Positions 1 to 9,200 are shown, counted from the first letter of the stretch. The stretch is DNA of 64,000 bases from Kiritimatiellia bacterium (GCA_028716365.1 JAQUPZ010000008.1:238058-302057), one strand, 5' to 3'. The notes: generated by a model not told the origin, from the sequence alone. Translations and numbers: made by a program.

Positions 1-1632
1 AAGAAGGCAGAAAGACATGGCCAGATAGTGACGACACTCCTGAAATTGTTTGCAAAGAAGACAACCCGAAAGGAATATCTGGATGCCGTTATGCGGGTTA
101 TCCACCAATGGAGCAGATGCCGGTGTGTGGGCATAAGGATCAGGAACAACAATGGGGATGTTCCCTATGAATCATATATTGGTTTCTCCGATGAGTTTAT
201 GAAATCTGAGAATGCTTTAATTATTGGGCGGGATCAATGCATATGCACACGGGTCATTGCCGGATGTCCCGACCCGCAGGACCAGCCTTGTATGACCAGC
301 GAAGGATCGTTCCGGTGCGAGAACACGTTCAAGTTCCTAGAGACCTTGTCCGAGAAGGAGAAAAAACGGTTTAGAGGAGTTTGTATCAAAACCGGGTTCG
401 CGTCCCTGTCCATAGTCCCCATTCGATATCGTGACACTACCTTGGGCGCTGTGCATTTTGCCGACGAAAAGGAGCAGGTGATCTCCGAAGAAATGATTAC
501 TTTCGCAGAAACCAATCTCTCTCCGATAATTGGAGAGGCCATACACCGTTTTAATGTTGAACAATCACTGCGGCAGGCAAGCATCTATAATAGAAGTCTG
601 ATCGAAGCGAGTCCCGATCCCCTGGTTACCATTAATGAGCAGGGTAAGATTACTGATGTTAACACTGCAACAGAGAAGATCACTGGTTGTTCAAGAAGTG
701 AACTTATCGGCACCGACTTCTCGGATTACTTCACTGATCCTGCCCTCGCGCGCGTAGGTTATCAACAAGTTTTCAAGGATGGTTTGGTACGGGATTACGC
801 ATTGGATGTCCGGAATCGGAATGGACATGTTACCCCGGTGTTGTACAACGCATCGATCTATCGCGATGAAGCAGGCCGTGTCGTCGGAGTCTTTGCCGCG
901 GCACGTGATATTACCGAGCGAAAAAAAGCGCAAGAGGCTATTGATGTCTACCAGGCGGAATTGAGATCTCTTTCTTCTAGATTGACATTGGCCGAGGAAC
1001 GCGCCCGCCGTCAACTGGCGATGGCCTTACACGATACTGTCGGGCAAACTCTTGCTTTAACCAAGATCAAGCTCGGGTCACTGGGGCAACTGGTGACAGC
1101 GAAAGAACCGAAAGAGGCGCTGGCAGAAATTAGAGAGATGTTCGACGAAGCAGTACGTCAGATTAGAACAATGAGTTTCGAGTTAAGTCCGCCGATTCTT
1201 TATGAGCTTGGACTTGGTGCAGCTATTGAATGGCTGGGTGAAGAATTTGAGAAACGGCAGGGCCTTCAGATTCACTACCATGGGCCTCAGGAGGAATGCA
1301 GTATTGCCGAGCCGATAAGCATCTTGTTCTTCCAGTCTGCACGTGAACTGCTTACCAATATTACTAAACATGCCGCAGCTACCGAGGTGCGCATATCGCT
1401 TAAGGCTGACAACGGTCAGGTTTTCATGAAAATCGTTGATAACGGCAAGGGAATGGAGGGGAATGAACCTTGGAATACCATTCGCGGAAAGAACAGCCTC
1501 GGTTTATTCAGTATACATGAACGAATGAAACATATTGGCGGTACGTTTGAGATTCAGTCCAGCCCGGGACGCGGCACAACAGCGATATTGATAGGTCCCA
1601 TGCAGGAATCGGCGGCGCTGGAGCTGGGATAA
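1..1632 (+). CDS. GAF-PAS sensor histidine kinase (5' end cut by window edge)
   Basis: Sensor kinase of a two-component system; it should autophosphorylate on His and pass phosphate to the NarL-type regulator 31 bp downstream. In order: a GAF domain (about nt 55-560) with the Cys-containing CRCVGIRIRN and CICTRV segments, a PAS domain (about nt 580-920), a HisKA_3 dimerisation/phosphoacceptor helix with His in ALHDTVGQ at nt 1030, and a HATPase_c domain with N box (ARELLTNITKHA), DNGKGM and GLFSIHER. No membrane segment is visible, so the visible part is cytosolic. A GTG at 28 is possible, but the frame is open to base 1 and relatives carry further PAS domains upstream, so I treat it as a partial gene. 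The Cys-rich GAF may bind a cofactor or sense redox; that is inference. Confidence 0.9.
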   Translation, partial: KKAERHGQIVTTLLKLFAKKTTRKEYLDAVMRVIHQWSRCRCVGIRIRNNNGDVPYESYIGFSDEFMKSENALIIGRDQCICTRVIAGCPDPQDQPCMTSEGSFRCENTFKFLETLSEKEKKRFRGVCIKTGFASLSIVPIRYRDTTLGAVHFADEKEQVISEEMITFAETNLSPIIGEAIHRFNVEQSLRQASIYNRSLIEASPDPLVTINEQGKITDVNTATEKITGCSRSELIGTDFSDYFTDPALARVGYQQVFKDGLVRDYALDVRNRNGHVTPVLYNASIYRDEAGRVVGVFAAARDITERKKAQEAIDVYQAELRSLSSRLTLAEERARRQLAMALHDTVGQTLALTKIKLGSLGQLVTAKEPKEALAEIREMFDEAVRQIRTMSFELSPPILYELGLGAAIEWLGEEFEKRQGLQIHYHGPQEECSIAEPISILFFQSARELLTNITKHAAATEVRISLKADNGQVFMKIVDNGKGMEGNEPWNTIRGKNSLGLFSIHERMKHIGGTFEIQSSPGRGTTAILIGPMQESAALELG

Positions 1633-1663
1633 ATAATTGAAATAAAGAAAAGGAGAGAATGAC

Positions 1664-2317
1664 ATGGCAATTAGAATCATGCTTGCGGATGATCATAAAA
1701 TGATACGTGATGGTTTGCGGGCCCTGATCGAAAAACATCACAACATGGAAGTGATTGGCGAAGCTGCCGATGGACAGGCCGCTGTACAGACCGCAAGGAA
1801 ACTGTCTCCTGACGTCATTGTCATTGATATAGGAATGCCGGAATTGAACGGTATTGAGGCAACCAGACAGATAACAGCGCTCAAGTGCAAACCGAAAGTC
1901 ATCGGTCTTTCCATGCATGCGGACCGGCGCTACGTGTCCCAGATGCTAAAGGCCGGCGCATCGGGTTATATACTTAAGGACAGCGCTTTTGAGGAACTCG
2001 TCCAAGCTATTGAAACTGTTGCAAAGGGGCGAACCTATTTGAGTCCCCAAATTGCCGGCACTGTTGTTACCGAATTCAAACGAACGGCCAAGGATGACGA
2101 CGGGTCTGTGTTTTCGGTCCTGACCGAGAGAGAACGAGAAGTGCTTCAACAGATTTCGGAAGGTGTTTCAACCAAGGAGATCGCATCCTCTCTCGGCATA
2201 AGCGTAAAAACTATTGAAACCCATCGCCGGCAAATCATGGAGAAGCTTAATCTCCACAGTGTCGCCGAACTCACAAAATACGCAGTGAAGGAAGGTTTGA
2301 CCGAGTTGGATAAATAG
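1664..2317 (+). CDS. NarL/FixJ-family response regulator
   Basis: Cytosolic DNA-binding response regulator, 217 aa, the usual length. The receiver domain (about 1-120) has the acidic pair D9/D10, phospho-acceptor D55 in VIDIGMP, and the conserved Lys in GYILKDS. The LuxR-type helix-turn-helix (about 150-210) begins LTEREREVLQQISEG and contains the recognition helix region SVKTIETHRRQI. A clear ribosome binding site aggagag (1651-1657) fixes the ATG at 1664. It follows the histidine kinase by 31 bp, so the two form a cognate pair. Its target promoters are unknown. Confidence 0.95.
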   Translation: MAIRIMLADDHKMIRDGLRALIEKHHNMEVIGEAADGQAAVQTARKLSPDVIVIDIGMPELNGIEATRQITALKCKPKVIGLSMHADRRYVSQMLKAGASGYILKDSAFEELVQAIETVAKGRTYLSPQIAGTVVTEFKRTAKDDDGSVFSVLTEREREVLQQISEGVSTKEIASSLGISVKTIETHRRQIMEKLNLHSVAELTKYAVKEGLTELDK

Positions 2318-2457
2318 CTTCCACGCGGATATCAGATTCCATCATTCCGCTGTTCTTTCAGCCTTCAGGAATTTCGAAGTCATCTATCAGGTATTTCCCG
2401 ATTACCTGACCCACCGTATCTTCCTACACTGATGGCAAGTTTCAGAAGGGGGGTATC

Positions 2458-2847
2458 ATGGAGATTCTTGTGATTGATGACGACACAAGGTTACTTGAGG
2501 AAGTCAGACGCATCCTGACCAGTAACGGCCATTTAACGGATTGCGTTGACAATGCAGACGACGCTGTCACAATTCTTGGATCAAACCTCTACGATTTCGT
2601 ACTCGTTGATTACCGGATGCCGAAACATGATGGGCTCTGGTTTATGAGAAATGCGCCGCTTCCCCGACATACGAAGACCCTTCTTGTTACGTCGTATGTG
2701 GACAGGAACGTTATCAAGCAGATGTTCAATGCGGGTATATCGGGCTATGTAGTGAAACCGTTTGATGAAAACGAACTGCTCCGACATATGGAGTTTCATT
2801 CGAACAATCACAAAAACCTGCAGAATATTAATCCAAAGGAGGTCTAA
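2458..2847 (+). CDS. Single-domain response regulator (CheY-like receiver)
   Basis: A 129-aa stand-alone receiver domain with no output domain. Acidic pocket D8/D9, phospho-acceptor D51 in LVDYRMP, Thr in LLVTSY and Lys in VVKPFDE are all present, so it should be phosphorylatable. The start is set by aaggggg at about 2446-2452. It lies 140 bp after the NarL regulator on the same strand and may be a phosphate sink or a protein-protein output of the same kinase. A strong Shine-Dalgarno (aaaggaggt, 2835-2843) overlaps its 3' end but is not followed by a normal start codon. Confidence 0.9.
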   Translation: MEILVIDDDTRLLEEVRRILTSNGHLTDCVDNADDAVTILGSNLYDFVLVDYRMPKHDGLWFMRNAPLPRHTKTLLVTSYVDRNVIKQMFNAGISGYVVKPFDENELLRHMEFHSNNHKNLQNINPKEV

Positions 2848-3095
2848 CGATAAACGCGCATATTGATAAGGCGGCATGTACTGATTGTGAGTTATGTGTA
2901 ACCTGTTCTGGCAGCCTTAATAGATTCATGATCTGAGTCACGCGAGCCCGCGAAATACCGGACAGGGGAAAGGATGAGTAATAAACGGTTGTGTTCCCCA
3001 CCTGGAAAATGGGATGCCTATGATGGGGGGGGTAGTCTGAAGTCCGGGTTCCGTTCTGCGGAGCCATTCTCCTCATTTTGACCAGGCAACCCCTG
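2848..3095. other. Intergenic region with an orphan Shine-Dalgarno
   Basis: About 250 bp between the receiver gene and the convergent minus-strand gene. It begins just after a near-perfect Shine-Dalgarno, which is followed by a 29-codon frame (2850-2936) that opens with ATA and encodes a C-x2-C-x2-C-x2-C cluster. No ATG, GTG or TTG opens that frame at normal spacing. The rest shows no gene and no clear terminator hairpin. Confidence 0.5.
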
Positions 3096-4193
3096 TTAAA
3101 ATCTAATTTTAAACATTACGCCCCAGGTGAGATCGTGGGAAATTCCGGTTTTCTCCTCAAAATCCTCGTCCAGCCAGCGCTGTTCAACAAAAGGAACTAA
3201 ATAAGTATTATGTCCATTTCTACAACCGAGCACTTTTGAAAAATCGAATTCGGCCTGTAATCCGATATTTCCAAGTAAATTATCATTTTGCTGATCAATT
3301 AAGCATCTCCCCCAGAAAATTAATTGGCTGTAATCAGTGACCTTCGTTTCTATATCAGTTCCCACGGCAGGTCCTTTGATACACATATAATCTGCGCGGG
3401 TTATGGTATAATCAAACCCTCTTGTCTTGGCTAAATCATCGTCTACTTCATTAGCAATATAAAAGTAGGCCAGATATCCACGGGCAGTCGCCGCCTTATT
3501 TTTATATTTCAAACTAACACCGGTCAGAGCTTCATATCGGTGCTCTTCACAGGATGGTGTATTGCCCCTGATTTCCATTTTGATAATCAACCCCGTCAGA
3601 ATTTTTTTAATTTCTTTATCATTTCCATTTATTACTTTTCTTAAAGGATAATATTCGCCTTCGATGTGGGCCATGAACCACTCCCTCCATCTGTCCCGGT
3701 CTGCAGCATTACCTGTCAAATCGTGATACAAATCACCACGAAAATAACCTGAAAATACATCCTCACAGTTAAACTTGAGTTCTCCTCCAACTGAAAATAC
3801 TGGAGTGATAACGCCCCCGACATCAATTACAGTTATTCCTGAAATAATACTTTCATTGAAAATATCCGTATTTTGCGAATCATTTCCTTTGTTTATGACC
3901 GTTTTATTATGATTGTCCACTTTCGCGTTATCTCTGGCAGGTAGAACATTTATAGATGGCGGAATTGATTCTGTGACTGGAAATATTCCAGGTGCGTAGA
4001 CAGAAGAAGGACAGATATCGTCTGCTGTTTCCTGTTTTTTTTCGCTCATTGCCATGTTCCACGCTGCGAGACTTGATGGTTTATTCTTTTTATCAGTGAC
4101 GCCGATAGACTCTTTTTCGGTTGCCAGTGCTGGTTTGAGATTTTGGAGTGTATTTGACAAGAAGATCAAAAATAAAATTATAAAAAAACGCAT
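3096..4193 (-). CDS. Exported protein, probably outer-membrane beta-barrel
   Basis: Unrecognised 365-aa exported protein. The start is the ATG at 4193, giving MRFFIILFLIFLSNTL, a signal peptide ending near ALA, preceded by AAGGA on the minus strand. A longer open frame continues upstream to 4409, but its extra 72 residues are Ser/Cys-rich, carry no SD and cover a tRNA-arm-like sequence, so I reject it. After a polar linker (about 25-130) the chain has alternating hydrophobic/polar strands rich in aromatics and ends in Phe (MFKIRF), typical of outer-membrane barrels. Six cysteines in the mature part could form disulfides. No family name can be given. Confidence 0.7.
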   Translation of the reverse strand: MRFFIILFLIFLSNTLQNLKPALATEKESIGVTDKKNKPSSLAAWNMAMSEKKQETADDICPSSVYAPGIFPVTESIPPSINVLPARDNAKVDNHNKTVINKGNDSQNTDIFNESIISGITVIDVGGVITPVFSVGGELKFNCEDVFSGYFRGDLYHDLTGNAADRDRWREWFMAHIEGEYYPLRKVINGNDKEIKKILTGLIIKMEIRGNTPSCEEHRYEALTGVSLKYKNKAATARGYLAYFYIANEVDDDLAKTRGFDYTITRADYMCIKGPAVGTDIETKVTDYSQLIFWGRCLIDQQNDNLLGNIGLQAEFDFSKVLGCRNGHNTYLVPFVEQRWLDEDFEEKTGISHDLTWGVMFKIRF

Positions 4194-4370
4194 ACTATCA
4201 TCCTTAACAAGAAATGATGCAATGAGGTGGATAGTCCCGCTCATTAAAAACGCTATAATATTACATGACCTAGTACAACATAAGCTTGAATTTTGTTCTA
4301 TCAAAGATAAAGAGGTGAAGGAAGCGGCCTTCTGGAAATTACAAGGGATCGAATCATCCGGGCTGCTTGA

Positions 4371-4387
4371 ACAGGTTCGAGCCCTGT
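4371..4387 (+). other. tRNA T-arm-like hairpin (probable tRNA remnant or chance)
   Basis: ACAGG-TTCGAGC-CCTGT has a five-pair stem and a seven-base loop fitting the T-arm consensus. A possible 3' acceptor strand (4388-4394) pairs only 5 of 7 with TCTGGAA at 4331-4337. The space between acceptor and T arm is about eight bases too short for D and anticodon arms, so no functional tRNA can be built here. Confidence 0.25.
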
Positions 4388-4467
4388 CGCCAGAGCAAAC
4401 CCAATTCACCTTCTTGACATCCTGTTGAGTCAGTGTTTCACTTAGACTGTAAAGTGGGATTTTATTT

Positions 4468-4959
4468 TTATGAATGCTTCCTATTCGTTCTCATCCTGAT
4501 TCTTTCGACCTTTTCTGTCCTAGCATCCATGGCGTCCAACAAACCGTCGAGAACAATTGCAGTGGTAATTGTATAAGGTTGATTAGGCGCATTTGTTGTG
4601 CCGTCGGACCAAGCGTCCCAGGGTTGTGGTATACCTCAACCGGGCAGGCCGTCGCCATCCAAGTCCCGATTGTCTATCAGCCAGCGTACCGCTTTTTTGA
4701 CCCTGCGCCGACTTTCATCATTGGGATCGCGCTGGAAATGGATCGCCTCGGCAGACAATACGAATCCATATGTCATCGGTTGATGGTCCACAGCCATCAG
4801 GAACCAGTCCTTACCGTAACCCTGACGATCTTCAGGAAAGACGGTCAATAGTTCTGTATAAAGTTTCTGTGATGTTTGTTTCAGTTCCGCGCCATGAATC
4901 ACGGTTATACCGGTGAGTACAGCACAAACCATCATAATTACCACGCCGGATTTCTTCAT
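4468..4959 (-). pseudogene. Secreted protein gene broken by in-frame TGA and 3' truncation
   Basis: The first part (4636-4959) encodes a signal peptide (MKKSGVVIMMVCAVLTGITV...HGA) and a segment ending DGDGLPG, where a TGA at 4638-4636 stops translation. The same frame goes on with sensible protein sequence (GIPQPWDAWSDGTTN, then a hydrophobic stretch ending GLLDAMDA) until a TAA at 4470-4468. Context suggests the TGA replaces a TGG (Trp). After about 40 further codons the sequence turns basic and unlike a domain, so the 3' end also seems lost. The start overlaps the stop of the upstream sialidase-like gene by 4 nt (ATGA), indicating translational coupling. Catalytic family not recognised; secreted alpha/alpha-barrel proteins are a guess. 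Confidence 0.65.
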
Positions 4960-6026
4960 TCTTCCATCACCAGTTCCACCAGATAGATGGCCGTGATTCC
5001 TTTTCCGGCTTCGTCGCGTTCATGGCTCGAGTAGTAGGAAACCAGCGCACGATCAGGGGTAAGCTCCACGAAACCAGGATAAGAGTTGTCACCGCCGCTG
5101 GGAAACTCCGCAAACTCATGCAACTGGTCACCGACCAGCCAGCAGAGTGATGTCTTCGGACCGCCTTCCTTTGTGGTCTTGCGACCGCCAACAAGGTAAC
5201 GGTTACCCCATTTCGTTAGCAATGGACCGCCGACGTAGCGATCGAGATCTTTTCGTTCCCAATTCGTGTAGGGTGGTTTGGAGCGCAATAGTTGCGCCGG
5301 GGCGCTGCCACGACGGCCCACGGCCAGCACACTGCCATCCGGCTCGAACAGAAACGCTGTCTCGTCGCCGGCGATTTCCTGAAACACTGCACGCTTGTGC
5401 CATATGAGACCGTCGTCGCTCTCCAGCATAAGCGACTCGACTTTCTTACCTTCACCACGCGGCACGACCTCAAAACCCAGCTTGCGCCGACCACACAGAT
5501 AAGCATTGCCTCCAAATGCGGCGGCCCGCCAGACGTAATGCCCAAAGGTACCTTCGAGCATTATTGGACTGTTCCACGTTGCGCCGTCCTCGGACCACAC
5601 GGCGTAGCCCAGGTGCTTGTTAAGATCGTAATCCTCGCGTGCGAGCGTTGTCGGGCCACTATACCAGGTGCCGGTATAAACGAACAGTTTGTCCTTGAAG
5701 ATGAGGAAATGCGGATCACGCGTGTCGCGGTGTTTAACTTGAAAACGATGTACCTGTTTCCACTCCTTCGTATCGTCGCTGGTAAGGATGATGATCGAGG
5801 CCGTGGGATGAACCATATGACCTTCAGGACAACTGCGAAAAGTCAGGTAGAACTTTCCTTTGAACCGGACCAAGTCGGTGAAGGCATTGTGTTCTCCGTT
5901 GTGAAATACCCGCCGTACCGAGGCCACCGTCACGCGAGGGAGTTTGTCATCTGCTGCAGGACTATTGGGAACCGTCATCACGATGGCGACCAGCAAGACG
6001 AGGCTGCTACGAAGAATAATATTCAT
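4956..6026 (-). CDS. Exported sialidase-like beta-propeller protein
   Basis: A 356-aa secreted protein: signal peptide MNIILRSSLVLLVAIVM ending near SPAA, then repeating blades with motifs such as FYLTFRSCPEGH, ILTSDDTKEW, WSEDGATWNSP and LESDDGLIWHKR, which resemble the Asp-box/BNR repeats of exo-alpha-sialidase-like proteins. A full sialidase Arg triad cannot be assigned by eye, so it may be another six-bladed glycosidase-like propeller. Strong SD (gggaggg) lies upstream of the ATG at 6026. It is coupled by a 4-nt overlap to the downstream broken gene, and its neighbours are sugar-active, so a role in glycan turnover is likely. Confidence 0.65.
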   Translation of the reverse strand: MNIILRSSLVLLVAIVMTVPNSPAADDKLPRVTVASVRRVFHNGEHNAFTDLVRFKGKFYLTFRSCPEGHMVHPTASIIILTSDDTKEWKQVHRFQVKHRDTRDPHFLIFKDKLFVYTGTWYSGPTTLAREDYDLNKHLGYAVWSEDGATWNSPIMLEGTFGHYVWRAAAFGGNAYLCGRRKLGFEVVPRGEGKKVESLMLESDDGLIWHKRAVFQEIAGDETAFLFEPDGSVLAVGRRGSAPAQLLRSKPPYTNWERKDLDRYVGGPLLTKWGNRYLVGGRKTTKEGGPKTSLCWLVGDQLHEFAEFPSGGDNSYPGFVELTPDRALVSYYSSHERDEAGKGITAIYLVELVMEE

Positions 6027-6326
6027 GGCGTTGACCCTCCCGCTAATTTATTCGCCATTAAAAGCCTAGCATTTTAACCTTATTTATTCCGTCTTCTTTT
6101 TTTCCCAGAATACGCAGACGGTACTGTCCTCTTGTACATACCTTTTAAGTATGCTGCAGAAACCTTCTTTATTACGATGCAAACATGATTTACATTTTTT
6201 CATGGTTTTTTAACTATGTTTTACGGGAGTATGGCAAACTAAATGATGATTTTCAAGATAGCGTATTAGAAATTCGTCATTAAAGGTCTACCCCCTCATC
6301 CACGTTCATTAACGGGATTACTGACT
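6027..6326. other. Intergenic region, no gene seen
   Basis: 300 bp, AT-rich, between two minus-strand genes. It probably holds the promoter of the sialidase-like gene. I see no convincing promoter boxes, hairpin or small gene. Confidence 0.5.
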
Positions 6327-7997
6327 TCATATGGAGTGGTATCTCAAATGCGCCTCCAGTTTCTCGACTTGCACAACAGAGCCAGGTATGGCATGTCCGC
6401 GGGCAGAGATACGAATCTCGACTTCGTTTTGACCATGGCGCCATCCTTTGTCAGGTACGGTACAATCGAGCCGTAACAGTCGTTGCCTGGGATTTACCTT
6501 GTAGTCGCCCTTTCCTCCGGACGCCGGCTGGGGTCTCGGAGAGAAAATCTGGGCGTCCTTCCATTCCGGATCGCGTGTCTTCGCCGATAACAACACGCCA
6601 CCAAACCGGATTTCAAACGCGTCGTTTTCTCCAGCGTTAGACAATATGCATCTGAGTGTAAGGTTTGCGTTTCCGGCATCGGGGGCGTCGCTGACGTGCA
6701 GGATGAGTTTGACTGGCTGGCCGTCATAGGAAAGGGGCAAGGGCAGGGGTGCCGTGTCGTTACGATTGAAGAAACCATCGGCCCACGGATAACCGCCGCG
6801 TCGCTCGACGGCGAAAATTTTGTCCTTCATTGCCATAGTTTGCAGGGTACCGACTTCCTTGAACGCAACCTGGTGTGTGAGCGGCGCGATTTCTCCGCCA
6901 ACCGGTCGGGCTATTTCGGGTATACCTATGGACCAGTTGAAGGTCATCACGCTGTCCGCGCCACGTTGGAAGTGGTTGGCAAAAACACCGCGCAAGAACT
7001 CGATCGGCGCATAGCGATAGCCGTCGGTGGCGTGATGATCGTCGAAACATGGCTGAAGCTGAACTGCGCCGCCGACCGCGGCGCGCAGGCCTTCCACATC
7101 CACATCCATCGAACGTGACCCGAGCGTCAGTACGTCCACCAGACGCTGCTCTGCCCACGTTTTTACGTCAAAACCATCTGCGCGGCAGCCATCGAGTGTT
7201 TGCGGTACTCTCGTCGCCAGCAGGAACGGACGTCCACGCTGCTGCTCAACTTCCAGCAACATCCGGCGTACCATACGCATGAACTGCGTAACGTGGTCAC
7301 GAAGTTCCCACTGCCGGCCTACAGGCAGACATGGCACATGACGTGCGAAATCAATCTGAATACCGTCCAGATCAAAGCGGGTCGCAATCTCACGCAGAAT
7401 CGCCACCTTGTGTTCGCGAAGGCCTTGTGCCGCGAGATTCCACATTCCATGTGGCCACCAGGAGGTCGGAACCACCCAATCGGGATGCTCTACCTTGAGC
7501 GGATGGGGCTGTTTCGAGTGGCCACCTTCGGGCAAGATGTCCACTTCACTGATACGGTGGTTCCAAAAGACCTCCAGTTTGCGGCGGCGCGTTTCGTTCA
7601 CCAGTTGTTCGATCCAATCTATACCGTTGCGGTGCCATTGTTGCACAAGTAGTGGTGCCGGCGTGGGTGCCACTTTGCTCGGGTAAACGGAACCTGGTGC
7701 ATTGCCGCCGATGTCCCACCAGATCGCATCAATCTGGCTGCCCGGTTCATCTACATATGAAAATGCCGCATCGCGGAAACGATCGAACGGGGCATTTCCT
7801 TCCGGGTGCAGTTTTGCGTAGTTGAGCATCACCCAATACACATCATGCTGAATCACAATACGCCGCTTTCGTCGCCGCACAGCAGCGTAATGGCCGGCGG
7901 ACAGATCAACGGGTAACTCGGCAGCACGCACGTCCGGCAACGCGGCCACTACAAGGGCAGCCGCAGTGGACGATTCCAGAAATTGTCGACGATTCAT
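6327..7997 (-). CDS. Tat-exported GHL10-like TIM-barrel protein
   Basis: A 556-aa protein beginning MNRRQFLESSTAAALVVAAL, a twin-arginine signal with A-x-A-like cleavage near VRAAE. The body (about 45-400) resembles glycoside-hydrolase-like family 10 barrels: FWNHRISEVDI, LREIATRFDLDGIQIDFAR and VDVLTLGSRSMDV are barrel strands with conserved acidic residues, and IQIDFAR is a candidate catalytic strand. The last 150 residues look like a beta-sandwich. The presumed activity is on a polysaccharide or peptidoglycan-like polymer; no substrate can be named. The SD is weak. Neighbours are other carbohydrate genes on the same strand. Confidence 0.7.
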   Translation of the reverse strand: MNRRQFLESSTAAALVVAALPDVRAAELPVDLSAGHYAAVRRRKRRIVIQHDVYWVMLNYAKLHPEGNAPFDRFRDAAFSYVDEPGSQIDAIWWDIGGNAPGSVYPSKVAPTPAPLLVQQWHRNGIDWIEQLVNETRRRKLEVFWNHRISEVDILPEGGHSKQPHPLKVEHPDWVVPTSWWPHGMWNLAAQGLREHKVAILREIATRFDLDGIQIDFARHVPCLPVGRQWELRDHVTQFMRMVRRMLLEVEQQRGRPFLLATRVPQTLDGCRADGFDVKTWAEQRLVDVLTLGSRSMDVDVEGLRAAVGGAVQLQPCFDDHHATDGYRYAPIEFLRGVFANHFQRGADSVMTFNWSIGIPEIARPVGGEIAPLTHQVAFKEVGTLQTMAMKDKIFAVERRGGYPWADGFFNRNDTAPLPLPLSYDGQPVKLILHVSDAPDAGNANLTLRCILSNAGENDAFEIRFGGVLLSAKTRDPEWKDAQIFSPRPQPASGGKGDYKVNPRQRLLRLDCTVPDKGWRHGQNEVEIRISARGHAIPGSVVQVEKLEAHLRYHSI

Positions 7998-8025
7998 GAG
8001 TCAGTTTACAAGCCAAGGTAAAAGG

Positions 8026-8754
8026 TTATTTTTTAAGATCAGGAAACCAGAGATCAACAAGTGATTTATGAACGCCCGGCGCGCCAAACTTTGGACAGTT
8101 GCGTTTTTTCATCACATTATCCAGATCACGTACCGCTTCGACTGTCAACTCTTTGAGCGGTAACCCCGCCGAGACGGCCTTAAGGATTGAACAGGCAGTC
8201 ATTTCCAATAGTTCAACATTCATCATTGTCCAATCGATACCTTCCGAACTCATGGTCACCAGGCCGTGATTCTCCATCAGAAAACTGTTGTACCTCTGCA
8301 GGTAGGGACCAAAATTGTCGGCCAGTTTCTGTGTAATCGGCTCTGCATAAGGTACGAGGGGAACGGGCCCTACTTCGTGGCTTGTTTCCGGAAAAAATGG
8401 CTTCATGAGCAGATTCTCTCCACCTGAAATCGCGAAAGCCCCGACGTTGGGCGCATGACAGTGGATTACCGATTTAACGTCGGGACGTTCTGCAAAGAAT
8501 TTCAGATACATGAATTTTTCACCGGTTGGTTTGCGCTTACCTTCAACCACATCACCTTTGAGGGTGATAAAGACTATATCGGACACCTGGATATCACCCT
8601 TATTGAGCATGGTTGGAGTAATCATGACGAGGTCGGGTTCGAGTCTCCATGCGCAATTACCGCCATAACCGGTCACATACATATTAGCTGCCAGTTTATG
8701 GCAAACCTTAAGGAAGAGTGCCGTTTCTTTTTTATATTTATCAATCAGTGCCAT
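8026..8754 (-). CDS. Class II aldolase/adducin family protein (fuculose-phosphate aldolase-like)
   Basis: A 242-aa cytosolic zinc aldolase of the L-fuculose/L-rhamnulose-phosphate aldolase and ribulose-5-phosphate epimerase family. Three zinc-binding histidines are visible: H98 and H100 in VIHCHAP and H163 in ENHGLV; E79 in PTGEK matches the catalytic acid position. The family splits ketose-1-phosphates to dihydroxyacetone phosphate and an aldehyde. The exact sugar is not evident, but fucosidases elsewhere in the window make L-fuculose-1-phosphate attractive (inference). SD AAGGAG upstream of the ATG supports the start. It lies 28 bp upstream of the Tat-exported barrel gene, likely in one transcript. 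Confidence 0.85.
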   Translation of the reverse strand: MALIDKYKKETALFLKVCHKLAANMYVTGYGGNCAWRLEPDLVMITPTMLNKGDIQVSDIVFITLKGDVVEGKRKPTGEKFMYLKFFAERPDVKSVIHCHAPNVGAFAISGGENLLMKPFFPETSHEVGPVPLVPYAEPITQKLADNFGPYLQRYNSFLMENHGLVTMSSEGIDWTMMNVELLEMTACSILKAVSAGLPLKELTVEAVRDLDNVMKKRNCPKFGAPGVHKSLVDLWFPDLKK

Positions 8755-8870
8755 TATTTTTTCTCCTTATGCAAGTTTTAGTACTAAAGAAATACACACG
8801 GTACAACATATATCTAACTTCTAAATCGTCTGAAAGACAGAGGGGAACTTAACAAGAATTCAAAACAGGC

Positions 8871-9155
8871 TTACGTCTTTTCATCCTGGGAAATTTCGCC
8901 TGTTTCATCAGGAGCATCGGATTCTTCCGGAATAGTAAGAATTTGCTCGCAAGACGGACAACCTGCTTCTTCTCCAGCATACATCCTGGGTGAACAGAGA
9001 TCATAGCCGCAATAAACGCATTTGTAGTTTAGAGACGGCTTTGGAATGACAAGCTGCTTGGCACAATCCGGACAGTAAATATTTTTGCCTTCAGCTTGAT
9101 CTGAGATAGCGAGACACTTTGAACAATTCCAGCATTTGAACAAGATATCACTCAT
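8871..9155 (-). CDS. Double zinc-ribbon small protein
   Basis: A 94-aa protein with two zinc-ribbon units: CWNCSKC (C8, C11, C14) paired with CPDC (C28, C31), then CVYC (C46, C49) paired with CPSC. It ends in an acidic tail. SD CGGAGGT precedes the start. Such proteins are common in PVC bacteria and resemble the MJ0042 ribbon found on kinases; their role is unknown (metal-bound protein-interaction module is a guess). It is followed upstream on the same strand by another zinc-ribbon protein, and the two probably share a transcript. Confidence 0.75.
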   Translation of the reverse strand: MSDILFKCWNCSKCLAISDQAEGKNIYCPDCAKQLVIPKPSLNYKCVYCGYDLCSPRMYAGEEAGCPSCEQILTIPEESDAPDETGEISQDEKT

Positions 9156-9200
9156 ATACCTCCGGCATGGAAACAGAATGGCAGCAAATAATTAAATTCC

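Noticed and set aside
4331..4395. Possible tRNA gene around the T-arm-like hairpin
   Set aside because: The T arm is good, but the acceptor pairs only 5 of 7 and the D/anticodon region is too short; at most a remnant.
4194..4409. Longer N terminus for the barrel-like protein
   Set aside because: The extension lacks an SD and would bury a clear signal peptide starting at 4193.
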